From Lachnospiraceae bacterium (lineage in GTDB: Bacteria > Bacillota > Clostridia > Lachnospirales > Lachnospiraceae), in contig JAEEGT010000115.1 in the NCBI GenBank assembly GCA_016280465.1, positions 1-49,610 of the forward strand: DNA of 49,610 nucleotides, in the 5' to 3' direction. The notes beneath the pieces were generated by a model that was not told the origin of the DNA, did no database searches, and saw only the letters and a list, made by a program, of their open reading frames with translations. The position numbers and the translations under genes were made by a program. This document shows positions 10,097-18,355 of the stretch, piece after piece; positions within the stretch are counted from its first letter, which is position 1; every line of letters begins with the position of its first letter.

Positions 10097-11935
10097 TTAC
10101 TCCACAGTTACGCTCTTTGCAAGGTTTCTGGGCTTATCCACGTCCAGACCCTTGGCAACTGACATGTAATAGCCCATGAGCTGCAGGGGAACGATGGCAA
10201 GGGAGTTTGCAAATAGAGGCTCGATCTTGGGAATATAGATCGTAAAGTCCACCGTATCCTCAATGGCGTAATTTCCTGCGGTGGTGAGGCCCATAAGGTA
10301 AGCACCGCGGCTCTTTACCTCCACAAGGTTGGATCTTGTCTTCTCATAAAGGGAAGGCTGGGTAAGAACACCGATGACCAGGGTCCCGTCCTCAACAAGG
10401 CTGATGGTGCCGTGCTTTAACTCACCTGCCGCATAGGCTTCGGAGTGCACGTAGCTTATCTCTTTCATTTTGAGGCTTCCCTCAAGGCTGATGGCGTAGT
10501 CCATGCCACGGCCGATGAAGAAAATATCATGGGCAAGGGAGAATTTCGCGGTGAACCACTGGATACGTTCTTTGTCCTCAAGGACCCTTGAGATCTTGTC
10601 CGGAAGTTCCTTCAGTTCGGCAATCAGGGCATCGTAGCGTTCTTTGTCGATGGTTCCCTTGACGAAGGCTGTCTTTATTGCCAGAAGATATCCTGCGATG
10701 AGCTGTGCGCTGTAGGCCTTGGTGGTGGCTACGGCGATCTCGGGACCTGCCATGGTGTAGATAACCTTGTCAGCTTCCCTTGCAATGGTGGAACCTACCA
10801 CGTTGACGATACCCAGGGTGGTAACCCCCTTTTCTTTGGCTTCGCGGATGGCTGCCAGAGTGTCTGCCGTCTCACCGGACTGGCTGATGGCGATCATGCA
10901 GGAACCCTTCTCAAGGATGGGATCTCTGTACCTGAATTCGCTGGCAAGTTCTACTCTCACGGGGATCTTCACCAAAGATTCCACCACATACTGCATGGTC
11001 ACGCCCACATGATATGCGGAACCGCAGGCGGAAATATAAATTCTTTGGAGTTTCTTTAAATCTTCGTCGGTAATGCCGCAGGAAGAAAGATCGATGTCTC
11101 CGTCCTTGACATAGGCGGTGATGGTATCGGAAACGGCCTTGGGCTGTTCGTGGATCTCCTTCATCATGAAATGCTCGAAGCCGCCCTTTTCAGCCGCTTC
11201 ACTGTCCCATTCGATGTGGGAGAGGTCTTTCTTTATCTCGTCACCGTCCAGGTTATAGAAATGAACCTCTCCGGCACGAAGAACGGCCATCTCAAGGTTT
11301 CCGATATAGTAAACGTCTCTTGTGTGCTTAAGGATGGCGGGCACGTCGCTTGCCACAAAAGCAGCATCCTCGGACACACCGATGATCATGGGGCTGTCTT
11401 TTCTTGCAACCCAGATCTCACCGGGATATTCCCTGAACATTACCGCAATGGCATAGGAACCGCGGACTCTCACCATGGTCTTCGCAATGGCGTCGATGGG
11501 TCCGATGTTGTACTTTTTGTAGTAATAATCTATGAGCTTGACAATGGCCTCGGTATCGGTCTCTGAGTAAAAAGAATAACCGTTCCTGATGAGCTTGTCC
11601 TTGATCTCCGTGTAGTTTTCGATGATACCGTTGTGAACCGCCACCACGTTCATATCGTCGCTGATATGGGGATGAGCGTTGTTCTCGGAGGGTTCTCCGT
11701 GAGTTGCCCATCTGGTGTGACCGATTCCCACATTACCGTGAAGGGCGGTACCGTCACCGGTCTTGTCCTTTAATACCTGAAGGCGGCCCTTAGCCTTGAC
11801 CACTTCTACCTTATTGCTGCCGTCTCTGACCGCAAGGCCTGCAGAGTCGTAGCCTCTGTATTCAAGTCTGGTAAGTCCTTCAAGAAGAATGGGGGCTGCC
11901 TGGGCAGCACCTGCATATCCCACTATTCCACACAT
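10097..11935 (-). CDS. glmS: Glutamine--fructose-6-phosphate aminotransferase
   Basis: Makes glucosamine-6-phosphate from fructose-6-phosphate and glutamine, the entry step to UDP-GlcNAc for peptidoglycan. The start is set at the ATG at 11935, not 11956: the catalytic Cys must be residue 2 before processing (MCGIVGYAG), and AAGGAG lies 7 bases upstream. The 612-residue length is normal. The glutaminase domain has TRWATHGEPSENNAHPH and YDSAGLAVRD. Two SIS domains follow, with ACGSAYHVG, ISQSGETADTLAA, GRGMDYAISLEGSLKMKE and the C-terminal KPRNLAKSVTVE that closes the active site. It is a single-gene unit with its own promoter. The short leader leaves no room for the glmS ribozyme found in many Firmicutes. 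Confidence 0.98.
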   Translation of the reverse strand: MCGIVGYAGAAQAAPILLEGLTRLEYRGYDSAGLAVRDGSNKVEVVKAKGRLQVLKDKTGDGTALHGNVGIGHTRWATHGEPSENNAHPHISDDMNVVAVHNGIIENYTEIKDKLIRNGYSFYSETDTEAIVKLIDYYYKKYNIGPIDAIAKTMVRVRGSYAIAVMFREYPGEIWVARKDSPMIIGVSEDAAFVASDVPAILKHTRDVYYIGNLEMAVLRAGEVHFYNLDGDEIKKDLSHIEWDSEAAEKGGFEHFMMKEIHEQPKAVSDTITAYVKDGDIDLSSCGITDEDLKKLQRIYISACGSAYHVGVTMQYVVESLVKIPVRVELASEFRYRDPILEKGSCMIAISQSGETADTLAAIREAKEKGVTTLGIVNVVGSTIAREADKVIYTMAGPEIAVATTKAYSAQLIAGYLLAIKTAFVKGTIDKERYDALIAELKELPDKISRVLEDKERIQWFTAKFSLAHDIFFIGRGMDYAISLEGSLKMKEISYVHSEAYAAGELKHGTISLVEDGTLVIGVLTQPSLYEKTRSNLVEVKSRGAYLMGLTTAGNYAIEDTVDFTIYIPKIEPLFANSLAIVPLQLMGYYMSVAKGLDVDKPRNLAKSVTVE

Positions 11936-11971
11936 AAAAAATCTCCTTTTCAGCAATGCTCACTATCGCTT

Positions 11972-12000
11972 ATTGTACCATCTAACGAAACGGGGCACAA
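11972..12000 (-). promoter_or_regulatory. Promoter of glmS
   Basis: TTGTGC-N17-TACAAT, placing the transcript start near 11965 and giving a leader of about 30 bases before the glmS ATG. It starts directly after the terminator of the preceding gene. Confidence 0.75.
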
Positions 12001-12013
12001 TTTAAGATTATAT

Positions 12014-12036
12014 TAAAACCGCCCAAAGAGGCGGTT
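12014..12036 (-). terminator. Terminator after the DUF3899 gene (end of the opp run)
   Basis: On the minus strand, AACCGCC-TCTTT-GGCGGTT followed by TTTAATATAAT, immediately after the stop codon of the DUF3899 gene. It insulates glmS from the opp operon. Confidence 0.75.
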
Positions 12037-12422
12037 TATTTTTGAACACTGTATATGATAAAGAAAACGATGGAAACCACCAGCCAGATGAGTCCCGCCA
12101 AAACAAGATTTATTGGGGATCTCCGCTTTGCGGCCTTTCTTTCTTTGTACTGAAGAAGGTCTTCATCGCCGTTCTTGGCACCGGGGTAATGGGCAAAGAA
12201 TACAAACTTAAGACTGTACCCTATCGTATCAAAGGATCCGTCATTCCTTGCAGCTATGATACCCGAAAGCCCCAAAAGTATAACGGCGGGAACAAAGGAA
12301 GAGTCACACAGACGTCTGAGCAGGGTGTATTCCCTGTAAGTTCCCAGCCAAAAAACGAGCACCGCCAAGGCGGCGCCCGCTAAGATTGCTTTTATGAAAC
12401 TTGAAAGCTTAAAGTTTTTCAT
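12036..12422 (-). CDS. Small DUF3899-like membrane protein
   Basis: A 128-residue protein with three or four hydrophobic segments: residues about 10-27, 40-58 (VPAVILLGLSGIIA) and 105-125 at the C-terminus. A charged cytoplasmic stretch (EDLLQYKERKAAKRRSP) precedes the last segment. The LRRLCDSSFVPAVILLGLSG pattern fits DUF3899, a family without known function. It starts 2 bases after the oppF stop with only a weak ribosome site, so it is probably coupled to oppF. It ends the opp transcription unit just before a terminator. A role in peptide uptake is possible from position alone. Confidence 0.65.
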   Translation of the reverse strand: MKNFKLSSFIKAILAGAALAVLVFWLGTYREYTLLRRLCDSSFVPAVILLGLSGIIAARNDGSFDTIGYSLKFVFFAHYPGAKNGDEDLLQYKERKAAKRRSPINLVLAGLIWLVVSIVFFIIYSVQK

Positions 12423-12424
12423 AA

Positions 12425-13495
12425 CTATGCGTTAAGTTCCTTTTGGATGCGCTCAAATTCCGCATCGTTGCAGTGAACAAAGTGTCCGGGAGATACTTCT
12501 CTGAGCGAAGGCTTGTCCACGGAATAATCATGCTCTGCAAGAGGATTGTAAACAATACGCTTACGTGCCTTCTCATAGATAGGATCGGGCAACGGGATAG
12601 CAGAAAGAAGCGACTTTGTGTAAGGATGCAGCGGATGAGCAAAAAGCTCATCGGAATCGGCAAGTTCGACCATCTTACCGAAATACATAACTCCGATACG
12701 GTCAGAGAAATACTTTACTACCGACAGATCGTGGGCGATGAACATGATGGTAAGACCGAAACGTTCTCTCAGATCGTTAAGAAGGTTGATTACCTGTGCC
12801 TGTACCGAAACGTCAAGAGCGGAAACGGGCTCATCGGCGATGATAAGCTCGGGGTTCATGATGATGGAACGGGCAACACCGATACGCTGACGCTGACCGC
12901 CGGAAAACTCGTGAGGATATCTTGTGGCATGTTCCTTAACAAGACCTACGAGTTCAAGCATCTCATAAACCTTCTGGTCAATAACTTCCTTATTTCTCTC
13001 ACCTCTGATAACAAGACCTTCGGCGATTATATCTCTTACGGTCATACGGGGATCCAGTGAAGCGATGGGATCCTGGAAGATCATCTGGATCTGGGTAACC
13101 AGCTTGGGATCGGCATGCTTGTGATCCTCTTTGGCTTTCTTCATCTCTTCCTTCTGTTCCGCGATGAGTTTGTTAAGTCTTTCTTTTTCCGCAGGATCTT
13201 TAGCCTCTGCAAGTTCCTTCTTTGCTTTGGCGATGGCCTCTTTGTAGGAACGGGTTCCTGCGCAGATCCTCTGGCCCTTGAAATATACGCTTCCGGAAGT
13301 GATGTCGTAAAGCTTGATGATGGAACGGCCGGTGGTTGTCTTACCGCAGCCGGACTCACCTACAAGACCGAATACTTCACCCTTCTTGATCTCAAAGCTT
13401 ACATCGTCGACAGCCTTGGTCTCAAAACCGCCGCCGGCTTTGAAGTACTGGCAGAGATGCTCGACTTTTAATAATGTTTCCTGATTATCAACCAT
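12425..13495 (-). CDS. oppF: Oligopeptide ABC transporter ATPase OppF, with a charged insertion
   Basis: One of two cytoplasmic ATPases of the oligopeptide importer, 356 residues. Walker A is GESGCGKTT (about 47-55), the Q-loop is [13 protein letters not shown] (about 139-151), the signature is [14 protein letters not shown], Walker B is [12 protein letters not shown], and the switch His is in FIAHDLSVV. Between the first beta subdomain and the Q-loop, at about residues 78-130, lies a roughly 50-residue Lys/Glu/Ala-rich helical insertion that ordinary OppF lacks. The C-terminal tail has [14 protein letters not shown] but not the usual multi-Cys motif. Its ATG overlaps the oppD stop by 8 bases (ATGGTTGA). 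Confidence 0.93.
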   Translation of the reverse strand: MVDNQETLLKVEHLCQYFKAGGGFETKAVDDVSFEIKKGEVFGLVGESGCGKTTTGRSIIKLYDITSGSVYFKGQRICAGTRSYKEAIAKAKKELAEAKDPAEKERLNKLIAEQKEEMKKAKEDHKHADPKLVTQIQMIFQDPIASLDPRMTVRDIIAEGLVIRGERNKEVIDQKVYEMLELVGLVKEHATRYPHEFSGGQRQRIGVARSIIMNPELIIADEPVSALDVSVQAQVINLLNDLRERFGLTIMFIAHDLSVVKYFSDRIGVMYFGKMVELADSDELFAHPLHPYTKSLLSAIPLPDPIYEKARKRIVYNPLAEHDYSVDKPSLREVSPGHFVHCNDAEFERIQKELNA

Positions 13496-15653
13496 TATTC
13501 TGCCCTCTCTTTTCCTGCATTCTTCTGATTCTGTCCTGAATGATCTTCGGAGGCTCTACCTTGGGAGCATCGGGATGAAGGAGCCAGGTAGCGGCATAGT
13601 GACTGTCGCTGATCTTAAACATAGGCGGCTGCTTCTCAAAATCGATCTGCATAGCATACTTGTTTCTGGGTGCAAAAGCATCTCCCTTGGGAGGGTAGAT
13701 CATATTGGGAGGAGTACCGGGAATTGCTTCCAGGCGCTCGTTGGTGTCAAGGTCGGGCATGGAGGAAAGCAGGGCCCAGGTATAAGGGTGAGCCGCATGA
13801 TAGAAAATATCCTCGCTGGTACCGTACTCAACGATCTTACCGGCATACATTACCGCAACGCGGTCTGCCATGTTGGCAACCACGCCAAGGTCGTGGGTAA
13901 TGAAGATAACGGTAAGCTGACGCTCTTCTTTTAACTTGTTGATAAGCTCAAGTATCTGGGACTGGATGGTAACGTCCAAAGCTGTGGTGGGCTCATCGCA
14001 GATAAGTATATCGGGGTTAGCGGCAAGTGCGATGGCGATAACGATACGCTGTCTCATACCGCCGGAAAACTCGAAGGGATACTGGTTATAACGCTTATGA
14101 GGCTCTGCGATACCAACTTCGTCCATGAGCTTGATGGCCTTGTCTCTTGCGATACGCTTGGTAATCTTCTCGATGACACCGGAAGCGTTCTCCATAAGGA
14201 AGTCGATTACGCCGACGGTCTCCTTGTCATAGTCACGGTTTCCGGAGGTTGCAAGTAGTTCTTCGTAGTGCTCAACAAGTCTGTCGATGATACGCTCGAT
14301 GTTCTTTTTGATAAGATCCAGATCCGTAACAGCGGCATCGGCAACTTCCCATTCGGGTTTCTTGCCGGAAGCAACGATACGGTCATATTTGCGCTTGTCC
14401 CTCTCATAGGCCTTAACAGCCTTGACATTGGTATGAATGGCCTTGAAGTAGTTCTCGATCTGCTGTCTGACAGCGGGACCGAAGGTGTAGCTTAAGCTGT
14501 CCTTGGTAATGGCAAGTTCATCGATGGTGGCTTTGACTGCTGCCTCAAGTCTGTCAGCTGTCTCCTTGCATTCCTTGTGGTCAAGCTCTGCCTTATCGAA
14601 TACGGACTTGCCGTCCTTAAGTTCTTTGATGGCCTCCTGCATTGCCTTGTAGGAACGATCTGCGGAATACTTAAGAGCGATCTTTGCATCGTCGATAAAG
14701 GCAAGCATGAAGTTGTTGTTAAGGTACTCAAGCAGGAATGCGTTAAGTTCCTCAACAGGCATATCCGGAAGGGGTTTTCCGGAGAATGTCACATAATAAC
14801 CCATTCTGAAGAAATTGGGAACGGGCTTTGCAACGGCACGTTTTAAGATATCGCGGATCTTCTTCATTCTGGGAAGAAGAACGGAATAATCGTTATCCTT
14901 CCTTGCGGATGCAAATGCGGAAGAAAGACCTCTGGAAAGAGTCAGAAGCTCCTGACCTTCATCGGTGACCACATAGTCGCTGACGGATTCTTTGGAACGT
15001 ACTTCCACGTCCTTGACCCAGTATGCGGCATCCTTGGAGGGCTGTTTCTTTTCACATTCGAAAATAAGAGTATCAAGGTCACTGACAGCCTCTACGGCTG
15101 CTTCGTGAGCCATCTTATATTTTTTCTCAAGTTCGATGTGCTTGAATTCAAATTTGTCGAAGTTCCTGCAGTTTGCGGTAAGCTCTGCAGCCTTGGCGGA
15201 ATCTCCCTTGGCGATGGCTTCGATCATGGTGTCGTTAAGGTTCTTTAAGTAGGTATTAAAGGTGTTGCGGCATTCTCTCTGACGCGCCTTGCCCTTTAAC
15301 AGCATGGCCTCTGTAAGCTGACGTCCGATCCTGATGATGGGATTAAGGCTTGACATGGGGTCCTGGAAGATCATGGCGATCTTATCGCCGCGGATCTTAT
15401 GAAAATCTTCTTCGGATATCTTTAAAAGGTCCTTGCCGTCATAGATGATCTCGCCGGATTCCACGATGGAGTTACCTGCAAGGATACCGAGGATTGCCTT
15501 ACTGGTTACGGATTTACCGGAACCGGACTCTCCTACGATTGCAAGGGTCTCGCCCTGATCCAGGTCGAAATTAATATCACGGACTGCCTGAACTTTACCG
15601 TTGCTGGTACGGAATGAAATCCTAAGATTTCTGACTTGTAATTTTTTCTCCAT
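13488..15653 (-). CDS. oppD: Oligopeptide ABC transporter ATPase OppD, with a ~380-residue helical insertion
   Basis: Partner ATPase of OppF. The start is set at ATG 15653 (MEKKLQVRNL), 9 bases after GGAGG, giving 721 residues; typical OppD has about 330-350. Walker A GESGSGKS is at 41-48, the Q-loop IFQDPMSSLNP at about 95-105, the signature FSGGMRQRI near 529-537, Walker B LICDEPTTALD near 550, and the switch His in FITHDLGVV. Residues about 121-499, between Q-loop and signature, are extra sequence rich in Lys, Glu, Ala and Leu. They look largely alpha-helical and in part coiled-coil. The reading frame is continuous and every NBD motif is present, so it is an insertion and not an assembly error. 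The C-terminal cysteine tetrad of the family (GCxFAPRC...C...CWL) is replaced: GDAFAPRN, then Asp, then ATWL. Confidence 0.93.
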   Translation of the reverse strand: MEKKLQVRNLRISFRTSNGKVQAVRDINFDLDQGETLAIVGESGSGKSVTSKAILGILAGNSIVESGEIIYDGKDLLKISEEDFHKIRGDKIAMIFQDPMSSLNPIIRIGRQLTEAMLLKGKARQRECRNTFNTYLKNLNDTMIEAIAKGDSAKAAELTANCRNFDKFEFKHIELEKKYKMAHEAAVEAVSDLDTLIFECEKKQPSKDAAYWVKDVEVRSKESVSDYVVTDEGQELLTLSRGLSSAFASARKDNDYSVLLPRMKKIRDILKRAVAKPVPNFFRMGYYVTFSGKPLPDMPVEELNAFLLEYLNNNFMLAFIDDAKIALKYSADRSYKAMQEAIKELKDGKSVFDKAELDHKECKETADRLEAAVKATIDELAITKDSLSYTFGPAVRQQIENYFKAIHTNVKAVKAYERDKRKYDRIVASGKKPEWEVADAAVTDLDLIKKNIERIIDRLVEHYEELLATSGNRDYDKETVGVIDFLMENASGVIEKITKRIARDKAIKLMDEVGIAEPHKRYNQYPFEFSGGMRQRIVIAIALAANPDILICDEPTTALDVTIQSQILELINKLKEERQLTVIFITHDLGVVANMADRVAVMYAGKIVEYGTSEDIFYHAAHPYTWALLSSMPDLDTNERLEAIPGTPPNMIYPPKGDAFAPRNKYAMQIDFEKQPPMFKISDSHYAATWLLHPDAPKVEPPKIIQDRIRRMQEKRGQNNG

Positions 15654-15657
15654 AGTC

Positions 15658-17199
15658 TTAGTCCTCCACTCCTCTGGTTGTAGGGTTAAATGCATCTCTC
15701 AGACCGTTACCGAAGAGGTTGAAACAGATCATGAGAAGTCCTAAGAACACGCTGGGCCAGAGCATGGCGTGAGGCGCCGTGGTAGCTGCTGCGTTACCCT
15801 GGGACAAAAGGGTACCGATGGTGGTTCCCGCAAAGGAACTCAGATCTACGATACCTAAGTATGTCATGGAAGTCTCGGAACTGATGACACCGGGAATTAC
15901 CAGCGCACAGCTTGTGATGATGGTACCGATGGCGTTGGGGAAGATATGCTTGAACATAAGTCTTCTGTCGGATGCGCCAAGGGTCCTTGCAGCCATGACA
16001 AATTCCTGACTCTTAAAACGATAGAACTGTTTACGGGTAAGTGCTGCCATACCGAGCCAGCCCACCATTACGTAAGCAAAGAGGAAGCTGGGAACAACAC
16101 CCACCTTTCTTGCCAGGTGATACTGGAACAAAGTGGTAACAACGATGAAAGGTACACCGTAAAGGATATCTGCGATACGATCGAGGATCATATCAACTCT
16201 TCCGCCGTAGTAACCCTGTACGGAACCGTAAATGGCACCGATGGTCAGGTTGATGGCAGATACGATGACAGCAAATACAAGGGAAAATCTTGCACCGATA
16301 CCGATGGCACCGAAAAGATCCATTCCCATGCTGTTGGTACCGAACACATACTGAGGCTTGTGTCCGAAAATATAGCGATAGTAATTGTAGTAATCGATAC
16401 GGCACTGAACGGAACCGGACTTAGCCATGGAATAAATGTAGCTTCCGTCATCACCTTCAATTCTTAAGGAGTTGTATTCCGCACCTGCGATCTCCGCACG
16501 CTTTGAGTATACAGGCTGAAGGTTTCCGTCCTTGTCAAGGATCGCCGATCCTTTGGCATCTACCTTGTACCAGATGTTGGCATTGTCCGTGATACCGGAA
16601 ATATCAGCAGGCTCTACATAAGGGTAGATGATCTGAATTCCGTGCTCATTCTGCCAATCCTGGATCTTCTTGAATTCATCGTAAGAAAATACACGATATA
16701 CGACACCGAGTGCGTAATAAGCATTGACCTTGATATCGTAAGTATATCTCTTGACCATCTGGCCACGGTATTTAACCTCTGTCTCATGGGTTCCGATGGT
16801 CTTGATAACGGGGTTTCTTCCGGTCTCTTCCGCAATACCGCGCCAGAAGTTCATGGCGGTATCATTCTGTGAATCAAAGGTCTTTGCTCCGCTCAGAGCT
16901 TCGATACCAAGATCCGCAGCCCACTCAAGGAAGGGCGGATAGTTAACATAGAGTTTATCCGTGTCCTTAATGCCGTAGGGAGAAAGCAAAGGAGAGATAA
17001 ACGAAAACAGGATCAGGAACAAGAGTATCCAGGCTGCCACAACGGAAGATTTATTTTTTGAAAATCTGATCATGGCGTCCGCAAAGAAACTTCTGGCTTT
17101 GGTCTGAAGCTCAATGTCATGTATTTTGTCGGAATCCTGTACAAATGCAAATTTTTCTGCCGGAATGTGTTCATATTCCGCGTTGTTAAAGTTTTCCAT
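15658..17199 (-). CDS. oppC: Oligopeptide ABC transporter permease OppC, with a large external insertion
   Basis: Inner-membrane permease of the Opp importer, 513 residues against about 300 usual. A charged cytoplasmic N-terminus (1-50) leads into membrane segment 1 (about 52-72, VVAAWILLFLILFSFISPLL). Some 200 extra residues (about 78-285), rich in Tyr, Asp and Gly, follow before the conserved YVFGTNSMGMDLFGAIGIGARFSL. By topology this insertion lies outside the cell, where it could contact the binding protein. The remaining membrane segments and the EAA loop (MAARTLGASDRRLMFKHIFPNA) are normal. Its stop is 4 bases before the oppD start. GGAGG precedes its own start. Confidence 0.93.
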   Translation of the reverse strand: MENFNNAEYEHIPAEKFAFVQDSDKIHDIELQTKARSFFADAMIRFSKNKSSVVAAWILLFLILFSFISPLLSPYGIKDTDKLYVNYPPFLEWAADLGIEALSGAKTFDSQNDTAMNFWRGIAEETGRNPVIKTIGTHETEVKYRGQMVKRYTYDIKVNAYYALGVVYRVFSYDEFKKIQDWQNEHGIQIIYPYVEPADISGITDNANIWYKVDAKGSAILDKDGNLQPVYSKRAEIAGAEYNSLRIEGDDGSYIYSMAKSGSVQCRIDYYNYYRYIFGHKPQYVFGTNSMGMDLFGAIGIGARFSLVFAVIVSAINLTIGAIYGSVQGYYGGRVDMILDRIADILYGVPFIVVTTLFQYHLARKVGVVPSFLFAYVMVGWLGMAALTRKQFYRFKSQEFVMAARTLGASDRRLMFKHIFPNAIGTIITSCALVIPGVISSETSMTYLGIVDLSSFAGTTIGTLLSQGNAAATTAPHAMLWPSVFLGLLMICFNLFGNGLRDAFNPTTRGVED

Positions 17200-17212
17200 A
17201 TGCCCCTCCTTT

Positions 17213-18166
17213 CTATTTTCTTGATCCCATACGGATTCTGGGATCTATGAAGCCCATGCTGATATCCACCACAAGACTGGCCGACAGGCTGACTATGGTA
17301 TAGAAACAGGTGGAAAGCATGTAAATGTTGTAATCAAGTCCGTTGATGGCGTTCAGTGTAAGGCCGCCGACACCGGGGATCGCGAATATCTTCTCTATGA
17401 TGAGTGAACCGCCAAGGATTCCGATGAACTCACCGAAGATGGAAGGAACTATGACTATGAAGCAGTTCCTGAGTGCATGACGGATGGTTGCCTGAGCCTT
17501 GGTAAGTCCCTTGGTACGTGCAAGAAGCATAAACTCACTTGTAAGTACTTCGGTAAGCTCCGCTCTGGTGGTACGGGTGAACTGGGCTATTACACCGAAG
17601 GAAAGGGCCATTACCGGCGGTATCATACTTCGGAACATGGCCGGACTGAACCAGTCGGTTCCGGACTTCATAAGGAAGGGGAACCATTTAAGCTTAAAGC
17701 AGAATACATACTGGATGATAAATGCGTACACAAAACTCGGTACCGAGATTACCACCATGGTAAGGGTTGAGATGGTGTAATCCACCCAGGAGTTCTTCTT
17801 AAGTGCAGCAAGAATACCAAGGGCGATACCGAAGGGGATACTTAAGATGATAGAGTACAGGTTTACGATCATGGTCGCAGGAAGTTTCTGGCGGAATATA
17901 GTCCAGACATCCTGTCCGAAATAAAGCTTCTCGGAAAGACCCCAGTCGAATTTGGTAATGACATTCTTTAAGAAAATCCAGAACTGGACAAGATAAGGCT
18001 CATTGTAACCCAAGGCCTCACGTCTCATCATAACAACCTTTGTGTGTGAGTCTTCCGGAGGAAGTGTGGGAAGCGGAAGCATACGCACGAGCACAAAGCA
18101 CATAAGCGTAATGATCAAGAACACAAGGATCATATAAAGTATTCTTTTAATTACATACTTTAGCAT
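17213..18166 (-). CDS. oppB: Oligopeptide ABC transporter permease OppB
   Basis: First inner-membrane permease of the Opp importer, 317 residues, a normal size. It begins MLKYVIKRILYMILVFLIIT, typical of OppB/DppB. It has six predicted membrane segments, the EAA loop LARTKGLTKAQATIRHALRNC, and IIEKIFAIPGVGGLTLNAI near the C-terminus. GGGAG lies 9 bases before the ATG. The gap to oppC is 13 bases. A 189-base gap holding a strong hairpin separates it from oppA upstream, which probably makes its transcript scarcer than that of oppA. Confidence 0.95.
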   Translation of the reverse strand: MLKYVIKRILYMILVFLIITLMCFVLVRMLPLPTLPPEDSHTKVVMMRREALGYNEPYLVQFWIFLKNVITKFDWGLSEKLYFGQDVWTIFRQKLPATMIVNLYSIILSIPFGIALGILAALKKNSWVDYTISTLTMVVISVPSFVYAFIIQYVFCFKLKWFPFLMKSGTDWFSPAMFRSMIPPVMALSFGVIAQFTRTTRAELTEVLTSEFMLLARTKGLTKAQATIRHALRNCFIVIVPSIFGEFIGILGGSLIIEKIFAIPGVGGLTLNAINGLDYNIYMLSTCFYTIVSLSASLVVDISMGFIDPRIRMGSRK

Positions 18167-18273
18167 TTCTTTTATCTCCCTATAAAACTTGTTTTGGACA
18201 AAGCGGTTTCAAAAGGGCTTCCGCAGTATTTATAAAAAACCTTTTTGAAGCCGTTTCAAAAAACTTACCTTTA

Positions 18274-18328
18274 AACAGACCTAAACCTGCGGCAAATTGC
18301 TTCGCCGCAGGCATAGTTTCAGTCTGTT
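18274..18328 (-). other. Long stem-loop between oppA and oppB
   Basis: An inner stem CCTGCGGC / GCCGCAGG is nested in an outer AACAGAC / GTCTGTT pairing, about 28 bases after the oppA stop. No uninterrupted T run follows. It fits a partial terminator or a 3' stabiliser that raises oppA mRNA over oppBCDF, a common arrangement for binding-protein genes. Confidence 0.75.
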
Positions 18329-18355
18329 ATAACTTAAAACTTACAAGTATTTCTT

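Noticed and set aside
11936-12013. glmS ribozyme or riboswitch upstream of glmS
   Set aside because: The leader is only about 30 bases and the intergenic space is taken up by a terminator and a promoter.
13488-15653. OppD insertion as a frameshift, misassembly or two fused genes
   Set aside because: The frame is continuous, the ABC motifs on both sides are intact and correctly ordered, and codon use in the insertion matches the flanks. A true insertion is the simpler reading.
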